DNA of 64,000 nt. Source: [Actinomadura] parvosata subsp. kistnae (lineage in GTDB: Bacteria > Actinomycetota > Actinomycetes > Streptosporangiales > Streptosporangiaceae). The stretch covers positions 1-64,000 of the forward strand of contig NZ_OOHJ01000027.1 of assembly GCF_900323885.1 (NCBI RefSeq). Direction: 5' to 3'. Positions 25,798-34,446 of this stretch are shown in pieces. The notes beneath the pieces are model-generated. The model did not search any database and was not told the origin of the DNA. It saw only the letters and a program-made list of their open reading frames with translations. The stretch's first letter is position 1. The number at the start of each line of letters is the position of its first letter. Made by a program: the position numbers and the translations under genes.

Positions 25798-27993
25798 ATG
25801 AGCGTCACGAACACCTTCGTGGACCTGCCGCCCGCCCCGCGCGAGGAGCCGCTCGCCCAGGTGACCAGGCTGCTGGACAAGGACGGGCGGCCGTTCGCCC
25901 AGTTCTACGAGGCCAACAGGACGGCCGTGCGGCTCGGCGCGGTCGCGCCCGTGATGCGCAAGGCCATCGTCGCGATCGAGGACGCCCGCTTCTACGAGCA
26001 CGGCGGCCTCGACGTCAGAGGCACCATCCGGGCGCTGCTCACCAACACCCAGGCGGGCGGCATCCGGCAGGGCGGCTCGTCCCTGACCCAGCAGCTCGTC
26101 AAGAACATCCTGGTGGAGAGCGCGCGCAGCGACGCCGAACGCGACCGGGCGCGCGCCCCCAACCTCGCCCGCAAGATCACCGAGTTGCGGTACGCGCTGG
26201 CGCTGGAGAAGAAGTACCGCAAGGACGAGATCCTGGAGCGCTACCTCAACATCGCCTACTTCGGCGCCGGCGCGCACGGCGTCGAGGCGGCCGCCAGGCG
26301 CTTCTTCTCCACCACGGCCTCCCGGCTGACCCTGACCCAGGCGGCCACGCTGGCGGGGGCGGTGCGCATGCCGTACTCGACCGACCCCTCGCTCGGGCAG
26401 GCGCAGCGGGAACGCCTGAAGATGCGCCGCGACCTCGTGCTCGACCGCATGGCCGGGCTCAAACAGATCACCCCGCAGGAGGCCGCCGCCGCCAAGGCGG
26501 CGCCGCTGGCCATCAAGCTGCGCCCCGAGCCCGGCGGCTGCGCGCAGAGCCGGTACCCGTTCTACTGCCTGTACGTGCAGCAGGAGCTCCTGTCGAACCC
26601 CGTCTTCGGCAACACCGCCCGCGAACGCCAGGTCAGGATGGCCAGGGGCGGCCTGACGATCAGGACCAGCCTCGACCCGATCGCGCAGCGCGCCGCAGAA
26701 CGGGCCATCCGCGAGCGCGTCTCACCCGAGGACACCGAGGTCGCCGCCGAAGCCATGGTCGAGCCGCGGACCGGGCGGATCAGGGCGATGGCCGCCAGCA
26801 AACGCTTCGGCCGCAACCCCGGCGACCGCAAGAACGGCCCCAAGACCACCTTCAACCTGCCCGCCGACGTGGCCCACGGGGGCGGGCAGGGCTTCCAGGC
26901 CGGCTCCACGTTCAAGGTCTTCACCCTCGCCACCGCGCTGCAGCAGGGGTGGCGCTTCGGCGACGGGTTCCAGACGCCCGGCTCGCTCGTACCCGGGCAG
27001 GGCTACCGCGACTGCTCCGGCCGGCCCGTCAACGACCCGGACACCCGCGTGCTGAACGCCAGCGGCGAGGGCGAGGGCGGCCCGCACAGCATCGAGACCG
27101 GCACCTGGAAATCGGTGAACATCTTCTACATGATGCTGGAGCGCAAGGTCGGGCTCTGCAACGTCGTCCGCATGGCCAGGACGCTCGGCATCACCAGGGC
27201 CGACGGGAAGCCTCTGAAGGAGGTGCCGACGTTCACGCTCGGGGTCAACGAGATGGACCCCGTGACGGTCGCCACCTCGTTCGCCGCCTTCGCCGCCCGC
27301 GGCCTGTACTGCCGGCCGCTCGCCATCGTGGAGATCGTCGGCAGGGACGGGCGGCGCACCCACGTCCCGCCCTCCTGCGAGCAGGCCCTCGACCGCGGCG
27401 TCGCCGACGCCGTCAGCCACGTGCTCCAGGGCGTGTTCGACAAGGGCACCATGAAAGGGCAGTCCCTCGGCCGGCCCGCCGCCGGCAAGACCGGCACCAA
27501 CAACGGCTACACCTCCGCCTGGTTCGCCGGCTACACGCCGCACCTCGCGGCGGCCGTCAGCGTCGGCGACATCCGCGGCTCCTACCGCTTCCCCCTCCAA
27601 GGGGTGCAGATCGGGGACCAGTACTTCGGGTCGGTGCAGGGGGCGTCGCTGCCCGGGCCGATCTGGGTCGACTCCATGGACGCCGCCCTGCGCCGGACCG
27701 AACCCCGCGGCTTCCCAGGCCCCGACATGTCCCGCTTCGGCGGCGGCCACACGCCGGGGCTGGAGAAGGCGCTGGCGGAGGAGGAACGCAAGAAACGCGG
27801 GAACCACCCGTTCGGACGCCGCTACCGGAGGCTGTTCGAATGGCTCCTCGGCCAGGGCCCCGGCACACCCTCCCTGGAATGGCCACCCCACCACGGGGAC
27901 CGCCCCCACCACCTCGTCATACGCCCACGACACAACCACCCCCACCGCCCGGCCCTGTCCCCTGAAGGCCACCACCACGGCCGGAGACGATAA
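25798..27993 (+). CDS. class A penicillin-binding protein (N-terminal anchor frameshifted)
   Basis: A bifunctional glycosyltransferase/transpeptidase. The GT51 motifs IEDARFYEHGG and GGSSLTQQLVKN are present, as are the transpeptidase motifs STFK, SVN and GKTGTNNGYT. The readable frame starts at ATG 25798 and has no membrane anchor. GTG 25692 opens VTVLRSVGALGLAG, and the sequence up to 25797 encodes an Ala/Leu/Val helix if one G is added at 25730-25733 and one base at about 25781-25789. This yields VGG(A/G)(A/G)LAAMSVTNTF in frame, which is how related proteins begin. The true gene is therefore probably 25692-27993. The C-terminal 50 residues are His/Pro/Arg-rich and unusual. No PASTA domains. 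Confidence 0.85.
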   Translation: MSVTNTFVDLPPAPREEPLAQVTRLLDKDGRPFAQFYEANRTAVRLGAVAPVMRKAIVAIEDARFYEHGGLDVRGTIRALLTNTQAGGIRQGGSSLTQQLVKNILVESARSDAERDRARAPNLARKITELRYALALEKKYRKDEILERYLNIAYFGAGAHGVEAAARRFFSTTASRLTLTQAATLAGAVRMPYSTDPSLGQAQRERLKMRRDLVLDRMAGLKQITPQEAAAAKAAPLAIKLRPEPGGCAQSRYPFYCLYVQQELLSNPVFGNTARERQVRMARGGLTIRTSLDPIAQRAAERAIRERVSPEDTEVAAEAMVEPRTGRIRAMAASKRFGRNPGDRKNGPKTTFNLPADVAHGGGQGFQAGSTFKVFTLATALQQGWRFGDGFQTPGSLVPGQGYRDCSGRPVNDPDTRVLNASGEGEGGPHSIETGTWKSVNIFYMMLERKVGLCNVVRMARTLGITRADGKPLKEVPTFTLGVNEMDPVTVATSFAAFAARGLYCRPLAIVEIVGRDGRRTHVPPSCEQALDRGVADAVSHVLQGVFDKGTMKGQSLGRPAAGKTGTNNGYTSAWFAGYTPHLAAAVSVGDIRGSYRFPLQGVQIGDQYFGSVQGASLPGPIWVDSMDAALRRTEPRGFPGPDMSRFGGGHTPGLEKALAEEERKKRGNHPFGRRYRRLFEWLLGQGPGTPSLEWPPHHGDRPHHLVIRPRHNHPHRPALSPEGHHHGRRR

Positions 27994-28067
27994 CCGGACC
28001 CACGCTCCGCTCCGGCGTACCACGGCACCGACCGGCGGCGAGCTGCAGGTGCGCGGTGCGGTGTCGG

Positions 28068-28496
28068 CCTGGGGTGCGGTGGCGCTTGTCGCCGCTGCCC
28101 CGAGGCCGGAGGCTGGTGGCCCCTTCCTCTTTCACCCGGAAGGACCTCAGCCGGAGTGCGGCGGGGAGGGGGCGGGCGGTGCTGAGTGAGTGCGCGCTGC
28201 GGTGTTGTGCGAGCGGCGGCGTGCCGCTGGCCTGCGGTGCGGTGCAGGCGCGTGGTGCGGCGTCGGCCGGTGGTGCGGTGCAGGTGCGTGCGGCCCTGCG
28301 CTGTGGCGTGCGCTGGCCCGCCGTGCGCTGCGGGCGCCGGCGCGCTGCCCTCCTGCGGTCCGGGCGTGGGCGCGTGCGGCGGCATGGGCCTGCGGTGCGG
28401 TGGCGCCGCCGCTGCCCTGAGGCCGGGTGCTGGGCGGCCCCTTCCCCTTTCACCCCGGAAGGAGCTCGGCCGGAGTGTGGTGGGGAAGGGGTGGGG
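28068..28496. repeat. duplicated 108-bp terminator-like unit with G-rich spacer
   Basis: The 495-bp gap between two convergent genes holds no gene. A unit of about 108 bp occurs at 28068-28175 and 28389-28496, beginning CCTG(G)GGTGCGGTGGCG and ending in GGGGxxGGGG(C/T)GGGG. In the right copy CCCCTTCCCC (28438-28447) pairs perfectly with GGGGAAGGGG (28482-28491), so the unit looks like a transcription terminator. The spacer 28176-28388 is a low-complexity string of GGTGCGGTGCAGG(C/T)GCGTG-like words. Confidence 0.7.
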
Positions 28497-28991
28497 TCAG
28501 GCGGGTTTGCCGATGGGGGCCGTGACGGCGCGGGTGAGGGTGATGAGGTTGTCGGGAGCGGTCTCGATCTGGAGCCCGCGCTTGCCGGCCGAGAAGTAGA
28601 TCGTCTCGAAGTCCAGTGCCGACGAGTCGACCACGGTGGGGAGTTGCTTGCGCTGTCCGAGCGGGCTGATCCCGCCCACGACGTACCCCGTGACCCGCTC
28701 GACCTTGGCGGCGTCGGCCATGGCGGCTCGCTTGCTGTTGAGCGCGCCGGCCAGGGCCTTGAGGTCGAGCTTGCCCGCCACCGGCACGACCGCCACCGCC
28801 AGCCCGCTCTCCACCTCCGCGACGAGCGTCTTGAAGATGCGCTCGTACGGTACGCCGAGCGCGTCGGCGGCCTCCTCGCCGTAGGCCGCGGCGGCGGGAT
28901 CGTGCTCGTACGGATGAAGCGTGAACTCCGCCCCCGCCTTGGCCAGCGCCATGGTGGCCGGAGTGCCCCCAGTCTTGGTTTTGCGCGACAT
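28497..28991 (-). CDS. ybaK: YbaK-family Cys-tRNA(Pro) deacylase
   Basis: A 164-residue cytoplasmic protein that hydrolyses mischarged Cys-tRNA-Pro in trans. The YbaK core is clear: YGEEAADALGVPYERIFKTLV with the conserved Lys, VPVAGKLDLKALA, and GGISPLGQRKQLPTVVD. The length is normal for the family. ATG 28991 starts MSRKTKTGGTPAT, a usual N-terminus. Its stop abuts the right copy of the terminator-like repeat. Confidence 0.92.
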   Translation of the reverse strand: MSRKTKTGGTPATMALAKAGAEFTLHPYEHDPAAAAYGEEAADALGVPYERIFKTLVAEVESGLAVAVVPVAGKLDLKALAGALNSKRAAMADAAKVERVTGYVVGGISPLGQRKQLPTVVDSSALDFETIYFSAGKRGLQIETAPDNLITLTRAVTAPIGKPA

Positions 28992-29056
28992 GGTTGATGA
29001 CCATAGCGCGATGGCTGACGATCATGGTGCGGGTGCCGCCGTTCGAGTCGGGGCGC

Positions 29057-29968
29057 TCACCCGGGGGTCGAGCGCACCCGGCCGGGCGTGTACCCGAACG
29101 CTCTTCTGAACACGTCGATGAACGCGCTCGCCGACGCCCACCCGCACCGGTGCGCGACGGTGGTCACGGGGAGGCCGTCGGCGAGCAGGAGGAGGGCGTG
29201 GTGGAGGCGGAGCTGGGTGCGCCACTGCGGGAACGTCATCCCCAGCTCGGCCCTGAACAGCCGGGCCAGCGTGCGGTCGCTGGTGCCGGCGCGGGCGGCG
29301 AGCCGGGCGAGGGTGCTGGGGTCGGCCGGGTCGCGGTGCAGGGCGGCGCAGACGGCGGCCAGGCGGGGGTCGCGGGCGGTGGGCAGGTGCAGCGGCTGCT
29401 CGGGGGCGTGCTTGAGCTGGTCGAGCAGCACCGCCAGCAGCCGCGCCCGCTCCCCGCCGTCCCGCCGCAAGTCCCCGCCACGCTCCTGCGAGTCCCTGCC
29501 GCCCCGCCGCGCGTCGCTGCCGTCTCGCTGTGAGTTGCCGCTATTCCGTCGGGAGTGGCCTGCGTCCTGCTGTGAGCCGCCTGCGTCCTGCTGCGAGTCC
29601 CTGCCGTCCCTCCGCGGGTCGCTGTCGTCGTGTGACGGGTCGCTGGTGTAGGCGATGATCAGTTCGCGGAGCAGGGGGCCGACTGCGAGGACGGCCGGGC
29701 GGTCCAGGCCGAGGGGGTTGTGGGTGAGGCCGACCAGGCGGAGGTCGGTGTCGCCGTGGGCGCGGTGTTCGTGGACGGTGCCCGCCGGTACCCAGAGGGC
29801 GCGGTTCGCCGGGGCGACCCAGGTGCCGGCGTCGGTGGTGACGGAGATGACGCCGCGGCTGGCGTAGGCGATCTGGTGGGTGTCGTGGCGGTGGGCGTCG
29901 ATGCCCGCCCCGGGTGCCAGGGGGCGCCTGCCGGTGGGAGCTTCGGACAGGTGGCGGATTTCCGTCAT
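29057..29968 (-). CDS. AraC-family regulator with a heptapeptide-repeat insertion
   Basis: A 303-residue regulator with an N-terminal cupin (HRHDTHQIAYASRGV, WVPAGTVHEHRAH) and a C-terminal AraC helix-turn-helix (LARAGTSDRTLARLFRAELGMTFPQWR, then GWASASAFIDVFRRAFGYTPG). Between them, at residues about 116-175, eight imperfect 7-residue repeats of the type DSQQDAG/NSQRDGS form a hydrophilic linker not usual in the family. It is divergent from an MFS exporter that it probably controls, since cupin-AraC/MFS pairs are common. ATG 29968. Confidence 0.87.
   Translation of the reverse strand: MTEIRHLSEAPTGRRPLAPGAGIDAHRHDTHQIAYASRGVISVTTDAGTWVAPANRALWVPAGTVHEHRAHGDTDLRLVGLTHNPLGLDRPAVLAVGPLLRELIIAYTSDPSHDDSDPRRDGRDSQQDAGGSQQDAGHSRRNSGNSQRDGSDARRGGRDSQERGGDLRRDGGERARLLAVLLDQLKHAPEQPLHLPTARDPRLAAVCAALHRDPADPSTLARLAARAGTSDRTLARLFRAELGMTFPQWRTQLRLHHALLLLADGLPVTTVAHRCGWASASAFIDVFRRAFGYTPGRVRSTPG
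29445..29625 (-). repeat. 21-bp coding tandem repeat inside the AraC gene
   Basis: About eight degenerate 21-nt units encode the heptapeptide series DPRRDGR, DSQQDAG, GSQQDAG, HSRRNSG, NSQRDGS, DARRGGR, DSQERGG, DLRRDGG between the cupin and the DNA-binding domain. The unit length keeps the frame open. Boundaries are approximate. Confidence 0.7.
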
Positions 29969-30022
29969 GTATTGGCATTTTATCGGAAGCGAGCCATTCG
30001 CCCCCGGGGCGAGGATCGAGGC

Positions 30023-31141
30023 GTGAACAGGATCCCCATGCTCGCCGCCGGCCACGCCACCGTGGACTTCTACCAGGGCGCGGTCCCCGCGCTCGTGCCG
30101 TTCCTCGTGGCGGGGCGCGGTTACGGGTACGTCGCCGTGTCCGGCATCGTGCTGGCCGCCACGCTGCTGTCGTCCATCGTGCAGCCGATCTTCGGCGTGC
30201 TCACGGACAGGTGGCGCATGCCGTGGCTGATCCCCGCGAGCATGATCCTGGCGGGGACGGGGGTCGCGGTGTGCGGCGTCTCGGACTCGTACGTGCTGAC
30301 CTGGCTGGCGGCGGCCCTGTCCGGGCTCGGCGTGGCCGCCTACCATCCGGAGTCGGCGCGCCTGGCCAGGATGGCGAGCGAGGGCAGCCATGTGCGGATG
30401 AGCTGGTTCGCGACGGGCGGGACGCTGGGCTTCGCGTCGGCGCCCGTGCTGGTGACGCCGCTGCTGGCGGGGTGGGGGCTGGGCGCCTCGCCGCTGCTCG
30501 TGCTGCCCGCGGTGCTCGGCGCGGTCCTGACGCTGCCGGCGATCATGGCGTTGTCCGGTGGGGCTCCGCGGGGACGCGCGGAAGGTCCTGTCGCGGGGCG
30601 GGACGACTGGCCGTCGTTCGCCCGGCTGACGCTCGTGATCGTCTTCCGCTCCGTCGTGTACGTCGGGCTGAGCGCCTTCGTGGCCCTCTACATGGGAGGC
30701 GGCGCGGCCGGGGCGGTGGCGTTGTTCGTGCTGTTCGCCGGCGGGGCGGTGGGCACGGTGGTCGGTGGCCGGGCCGCGGCGCGGCTGGGGCGGGTGCGCA
30801 CGATGCGGCTGTCGTACGCGCTGGCCGTGCCCGCCGTCGCCGGCGTGGTGCTCGTGCCCGGCCCCGCCGCGTACCTGTTCGTCGCCGCCTCCTCCATCGC
30901 CCTGTACGCCCCGTTCTCCCTGCACGTGACGCTGGGGCAGGACTTCCTGCCGACCAGGGTGGGCACGGCCAGTGGCGTCACCCTCGGGCTGGCGGTCAGC
31001 GTGGGCGGCCTGGCCAGCCCGCTGGTGGGCGCGGTGGCCGAGGCGGCGTCGCTGCGGACGGCGCTGGCCTGCCTGATCGTGTTCCCGCTGCTGGCCCTGC
31101 TCATGGCCCGCACGATCAAGGAGCCGGTGCCCGCCGCCTGA
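30023..31141 (+). CDS. MFS transporter (fosmidomycin-resistance-like)
   Basis: A 372-residue membrane protein with about 12 helices. It begins IPMLAAGHATVDFYQGAVPALVPFLV and contains QPIFGVLTDRWRMPWLIP and GLGVAAYHPESARLARMAS. These features place it near the Fsr/fosmidomycin-resistance branch of MFS exporters; the real substrate is unknown. GTG 30023 has CGAGG just upstream. It is divergent from the AraC regulator, with only 54 bp between the starts. Its stop lies in the first of a series of 33-bp tandem repeats. Confidence 0.85.
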   Translation: MNRIPMLAAGHATVDFYQGAVPALVPFLVAGRGYGYVAVSGIVLAATLLSSIVQPIFGVLTDRWRMPWLIPASMILAGTGVAVCGVSDSYVLTWLAAALSGLGVAAYHPESARLARMASEGSHVRMSWFATGGTLGFASAPVLVTPLLAGWGLGASPLLVLPAVLGAVLTLPAIMALSGGAPRGRAEGPVAGRDDWPSFARLTLVIVFRSVVYVGLSAFVALYMGGGAAGAVALFVLFAGGAVGTVVGGRAAARLGRVRTMRLSYALAVPAVAGVVLVPGPAAYLFVAASSIALYAPFSLHVTLGQDFLPTRVGTASGVTLGLAVSVGGLASPLVGAVAEAASLRTALACLIVFPLLALLMARTIKEPVPAA

Positions 31142-31250
31142 CCAGCCCGTCGCTCGACCAGCCAGCCGCCTGACCAGCCCACCGCCTGAGCAACCAAGCC
31201 GCCTGACCAGCCCACCGCCTGAGCAGCCAAGCCGCCTGACCAGCTGAAGG
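31133..31250 (+). repeat. 33-bp tandem repeat across the MFS stop codon
   Basis: Units at 31133-31164 (32 nt), 31165-31197, 31198-31230 and a partial one at 31231-31250 share GCCGCCTGACCAGCCCACC. The first includes the TGA stop (31139-31141), and every later unit carries TGA in the same relative place. Confidence 0.9.
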
Positions 31251-31268
31251 AGGCCGTCCGACTGGGCC

Positions 31269-31355
31269 GGAGGCGGTGGCCGCCGTCCGGTCGAGCGGGA
31301 GGTGGTGGCCGCCGTCCGATCGGGTGGGAGGCGGTGGTGCCGGCGTCTAACGGGT
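31269..31355 (-). repeat. 29-bp tandem repeat across the protease stop codon
   Basis: Three units with period 29 at about 31269, 31298 and 31327 share GGAGGCGGTGGCCGCCGTCC. The third contains the stop of the minus-strand protease (31347-31349). It lies only 18 bp from the 33-bp repeat array of the convergent MFS gene. Confidence 0.8.
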
Positions 31356-33074
31356 GGTCGCGAGGCGCAGGACGCTCGTGTTGTCGCGTTGGGCCGGGTC
31401 CAGGCGGGTCGAGGTGACGCGGGCCGTGACCGGCAGCCGGTCCGGCGCGCCCGGCGCCACGCGGACGCGGGCCTGGAGCCGTACCGGATGGCCCGGGTGC
31501 AGGGTGCCGATCGTGCAGGACGCCTCGCGTTCGCCGCTCCGGCACGTGGCGCCGCTGATCGAGGTCAGGCTGGCGCCGGGCGGCACGGTGAGCGTGACGG
31601 GCACTTGGGCGGCGGCCATCAGCCCGCGCATGGTGACGGTGGCGGTGACCGTGGCGGTGCCGCCGGCCCGCACGGGGCGGGCGGGGCCCGACAGGGTGAT
31701 GGAACGCGCGTCGTACACCCCGCGCGGGTCGGCCCGCTTGACGATCGCGCCGTACCCGTCGAGGTTGATCGCGTTGGCCACCGAGTTGCCGTCGGACTCG
31801 CCGTCCTCCTTGCCCGCCGACAGCACGCCGACCAGGTCGCCGGTGCCCTTGACCACCCACGGCCCGCCGCTGTGCCCTTTGAACAGGTGGCAGTTGAACG
31901 TCTCCATCCGCCCCGCCTTCGACGCCGCCGCCGCGCTGCGGGCGGCGAGCACGCCGTCGCCGTGGGCGATCCCGAGCGCCGGCCTGGTCCTGCCCAGGCA
32001 CCAGAGCTGGTCCCTGCCGTCGTACGGCTTCCTGCCGAGCAGCCCCGGATAGCCGGTGGTCGCGATCGTGTGCTTGCCGCCCTGGTTGAGCAGCGGGGTG
32101 AAGGCGCCCACGGCGTCCTGGAGGGTGCGGTTGCGGCGGCCGACCTCGATGAGGGCGACGTCGTAGATGGAGTTCCAGTCGCCGCCGGGCGCGCCGGTGT
32201 AGCCGTCGGGCTTCCACGCGCGCCGCCCGCCCCAGCGTCCGTACGGCTCGCGCTGCCGCACGGTGGCGCCGCGGCCGTCGTAGGCGGGCACGAACGCGAA
32301 GCTGGTGTGCCAGCGGCCGGTCGCCGCGCCGGCGGGCACGCCGTACACGCAGTGGGCGGCGGTGACGACGAGCAGTTTGGACGCCGAGCGGACCACCGAG
32401 GCGCTGCACGAGTCGCCGTTGCCGGCCGCGTTGACGAAGAACAGGCGGCCGGTGATCCGGTTGGCCGGCGTCCCCGTGTACGGGCGGCGCACCCGGGCGT
32501 AACCGTTGGTGTCACCGCCTGGGGTGATGCGTTTGGCGGAGGGCACGCTGCGCCGCTCGGCCGCCCCGCCGCTGTCGTCCGACTCCTCACCGGCGCCCAT
32601 GCCTGAGCCCGTGCCCGGCCCTGTGCCCGTCCCGTTCGCGCCGACGCCTGCACCGGCGCGAACGCCCGCACCTTCGCCGGCGCCCGAGCCGGCGCCCGAG
32701 CCCGCGCGGACGCTCGTGCTCCCGCCGACGCCCGATCCCGATCCCGATCCCGATCCCACGCCCGCGCCCACTCCCGTGCTGGGGATGCTGGGCGGCAGGT
32801 CGGCGGCCTTGGCCTTGGCCTGCTTGGTCGCCGTCCAGTACCGCACCGCCCGTCCGGGCCGCATCACCGGCGACGCGGCGGCGCCCCAGGGGCGGCCCTG
32901 CGGAGCGGGCCGCACCGTCTGGGCGGCGGGCGCCGTCTGGAGGGAGGGTGGTGACTGGCCGGTGGGTGTGGTGCCGGTGGCGGGCGGCGGGTCGGCCGCC
33001 GCCGGCAGGTCGGCGGGCAGGGCGAGTGTGACCCCGGCCAGCGTGGTCAGGGTGGTGACGAGAGTTTTGCGCAC
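31347..33074 (-). CDS. secreted trypsin-like serine protease
   Basis: A 575-residue exported protein. Signal peptide at 1-27 (ends ADLPAAAD). It is followed by a Pro/Gln-rich pro-region, a long Gly/Ser/Ala low-complexity linker (about 100-165) coded partly by GATCCC repeats, and a trypsin/V8-like catalytic domain with His in VVTAAHC, Asp in IYDVALIEV and Ser in FKGHSGGPWV. A beta-rich C-terminal domain (about 460-575, TATVTATVTMRG onward) resembles DUF11/Ig-like modules. It probably acts on extracellular proteins. ATG 33074. A palindrome lies 40 bp upstream. Confidence 0.9.
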   Translation of the reverse strand: MRKTLVTTLTTLAGVTLALPADLPAAADPPPATGTTPTGQSPPSLQTAPAAQTVRPAPQGRPWGAAASPVMRPGRAVRYWTATKQAKAKAADLPPSIPSTGVGAGVGSGSGSGSGVGGSTSVRAGSGAGSGAGEGAGVRAGAGVGANGTGTGPGTGSGMGAGEESDDSGGAAERRSVPSAKRITPGGDTNGYARVRRPYTGTPANRITGRLFFVNAAGNGDSCSASVVRSASKLLVVTAAHCVYGVPAGAATGRWHTSFAFVPAYDGRGATVRQREPYGRWGGRRAWKPDGYTGAPGGDWNSIYDVALIEVGRRNRTLQDAVGAFTPLLNQGGKHTIATTGYPGLLGRKPYDGRDQLWCLGRTRPALGIAHGDGVLAARSAAAASKAGRMETFNCHLFKGHSGGPWVVKGTGDLVGVLSAGKEDGESDGNSVANAINLDGYGAIVKRADPRGVYDARSITLSGPARPVRAGGTATVTATVTMRGLMAAAQVPVTLTVPPGASLTSISGATCRSGEREASCTIGTLHPGHPVRLQARVRVAPGAPDRLPVTARVTSTRLDPAQRDNTSVLRLATTR

Positions 33075-33114
33075 AATGTCCCCCGAGCGGCTCGATGACC
33101 TCTGGTCACCTTAA

Positions 33115-33130
33115 GTCACCAAATGGTGAC
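33115..33130. promoter_or_regulatory. palindrome upstream of the protease gene
   Basis: GTCACCAAATGGTGAC is a perfect 6-bp inverted repeat with an AAAT centre, and a third half-site GGTCACC lies 10 bp to its left. It sits between the ligase stop and the protease start, so it could be an operator of the protease. Confidence 0.5.
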
Positions 33131-33162
33131 GATGTGCTGTCGGGGGGTCCGTGTCGGGTAAA

Positions 33163-34167
33163 TCAGCCCGCGGCGGCATCCCCCTGCCCGGGAAGGAGGT
33201 CGGCGGTGCTCGCCTCGCGCGGATCGCGGTCGGGCCGCAGCCCCCGCCACGACGGGTGCCGCAGCCGCCCGTCGCCGGTGACCTCGGCGTACTGGACCTC
33301 GCCGACCATCCGCGGCTCCACCCAGTGGGCGTCGCGGGCGTGCTCGCGCGGCACCACTTCGTCGAACGGCGAGTCGTCCCGCTCCAGGGGCGCGAGCCGG
33401 TCGTGCAGGTCGCGCAGCATGGCCTGGGTGAAGCCGGTGCCGACGTGGCCGACGTACCGCAGCCGGCCGCGCGCGTCGTAGGCGCCGAGCAGCAGCGATC
33501 CGATCATCCCCGAGCGCCGCCCGCCGCCCGGTTTCCAGCCGCCGATGACGATCTCGACCGCGCTGACGTTCTTGATCTTGGTCCATTCGCCGCTGCGCCG
33601 GCCGGGACGGTAGGGCGAGCCCATCCGCTTGCACACGACCCCTTCGAGCCCGAGCTGCCGCGAGGAGTCGAACGCCTGGGACGCGTGGTCGGCGAACCAC
33701 ACGGGCACCTGCCACCGGTACCCGGGCCGCAGCGTGCCCTCCAGCAGCTCGCGCCGCTCGGTGTAGGGTCGCGCGACCACCCCGGAGTCGTCGAGGTGCA
33801 GGATGTCGAAGGCCATGTACGTGACCGGCACCGCCCTGGTCAGCTCGGCCACGGCGGCCGGGTTGCGCTGGTGCATGCGGGGCTGCAGCGCCTCGAAGCT
33901 GGGCCGCCCCGCGTCGTCGAAGGCCACCACCTCACCGTCGAGGACGGCGTCGTGCCGGCCGATAGCGCCGGCCATGAGCTGCAGCTCGGGGTAGGCGGGG
34001 GTGATGTCCTTGCCGTTGCGCGACATCAGGCGGACGGCGCCGTCCTCGATGTAGGCGAGGGCGCGCACGCCGTCCCACTTCATCTCCACGGCCCAGTCGT
34101 CGCCCTGGACGGAGGTCAGCGTCCCGAGCTGGGCCAGCATCGGCGCGTAGGCCGGCAGCCGCACCAT
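33163..34167 (-). CDS. ATP-dependent DNA ligase (LigD/LigC type)
   Basis: A 334-residue ligase with the nucleotidyl-transfer motif I EMKWDGVRA (the Lys is adenylated), motif III AFDILHLDD, motif IV LEGVVCKR and motif V EWTKIKN, followed by an OB-fold end. It has only the ligase module, without the polymerase and nuclease parts of full LigD, so it resembles the stand-alone ligases of actinobacterial non-homologous end joining or repair. No Ku gene is in the window. ATG 34167 begins MVRLPAYAPMLAQ, a typical start. Confidence 0.9.
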   Translation of the reverse strand: MVRLPAYAPMLAQLGTLTSVQGDDWAVEMKWDGVRALAYIEDGAVRLMSRNGKDITPAYPELQLMAGAIGRHDAVLDGEVVAFDDAGRPSFEALQPRMHQRNPAAVAELTRAVPVTYMAFDILHLDDSGVVARPYTERRELLEGTLRPGYRWQVPVWFADHASQAFDSSRQLGLEGVVCKRMGSPYRPGRRSGEWTKIKNVSAVEIVIGGWKPGGGRRSGMIGSLLLGAYDARGRLRYVGHVGTGFTQAMLRDLHDRLAPLERDDSPFDEVVPREHARDAHWVEPRMVGEVQYAEVTGDGRLRHPSWRGLRPDRDPREASTADLLPGQGDAAAG

Positions 34168-34215
34168 GGCTCATGCCGTACCCCGTCCGCTTGATCGACA
34201 GTGGTGAGGAGGGGT

Positions 34216-34410
34216 CTACAGATGGTCAAGAGGTCTGTCTTCCACCAGTTCGGCCAGATCCACGCCGTGCTGGCCGAGCTCGGAGACCGTGGTGCAGTAG
34301 CCGCGCAGGTAGGTGCGCCCGTTGACCTGGTGGGAGACACGCAGCAGCGGGCGATCGTCCAGAATGATCGCCTCGACGAGGATGCCGTCCGGCCCGCGCC
34401 ACTGTCCCAT
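34216..34410 (-). CDS. small conserved-looking protein, unknown
   Basis: A 64-residue protein, MGQWRGPDGILVEAIILDD onward, with LLRVSHQVNGRTYLRGYC and an acidic Leu-rich end. It has balanced amino-acid usage unlike the shadow frames around it. I do not know the family. The pattern suggests a small beta-sheet protein. It sits between the ligase and a hypothetical gene on the same strand. Confidence 0.6.
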   Translation of the reverse strand: MGQWRGPDGILVEAIILDDRPLLRVSHQVNGRTYLRGYCTTVSELGQHGVDLAELVEDRPLDHL

Positions 34411-34446
34411 GCCGGTAAGGGTATGCGCCCGGACATCATGGACACG

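Noticed and set aside
30023..31141. A proven fosmidomycin-resistance determinant
   Set aside because: Only overall similarity to that MFS branch can be seen; substrate specificity cannot be judged from sequence.
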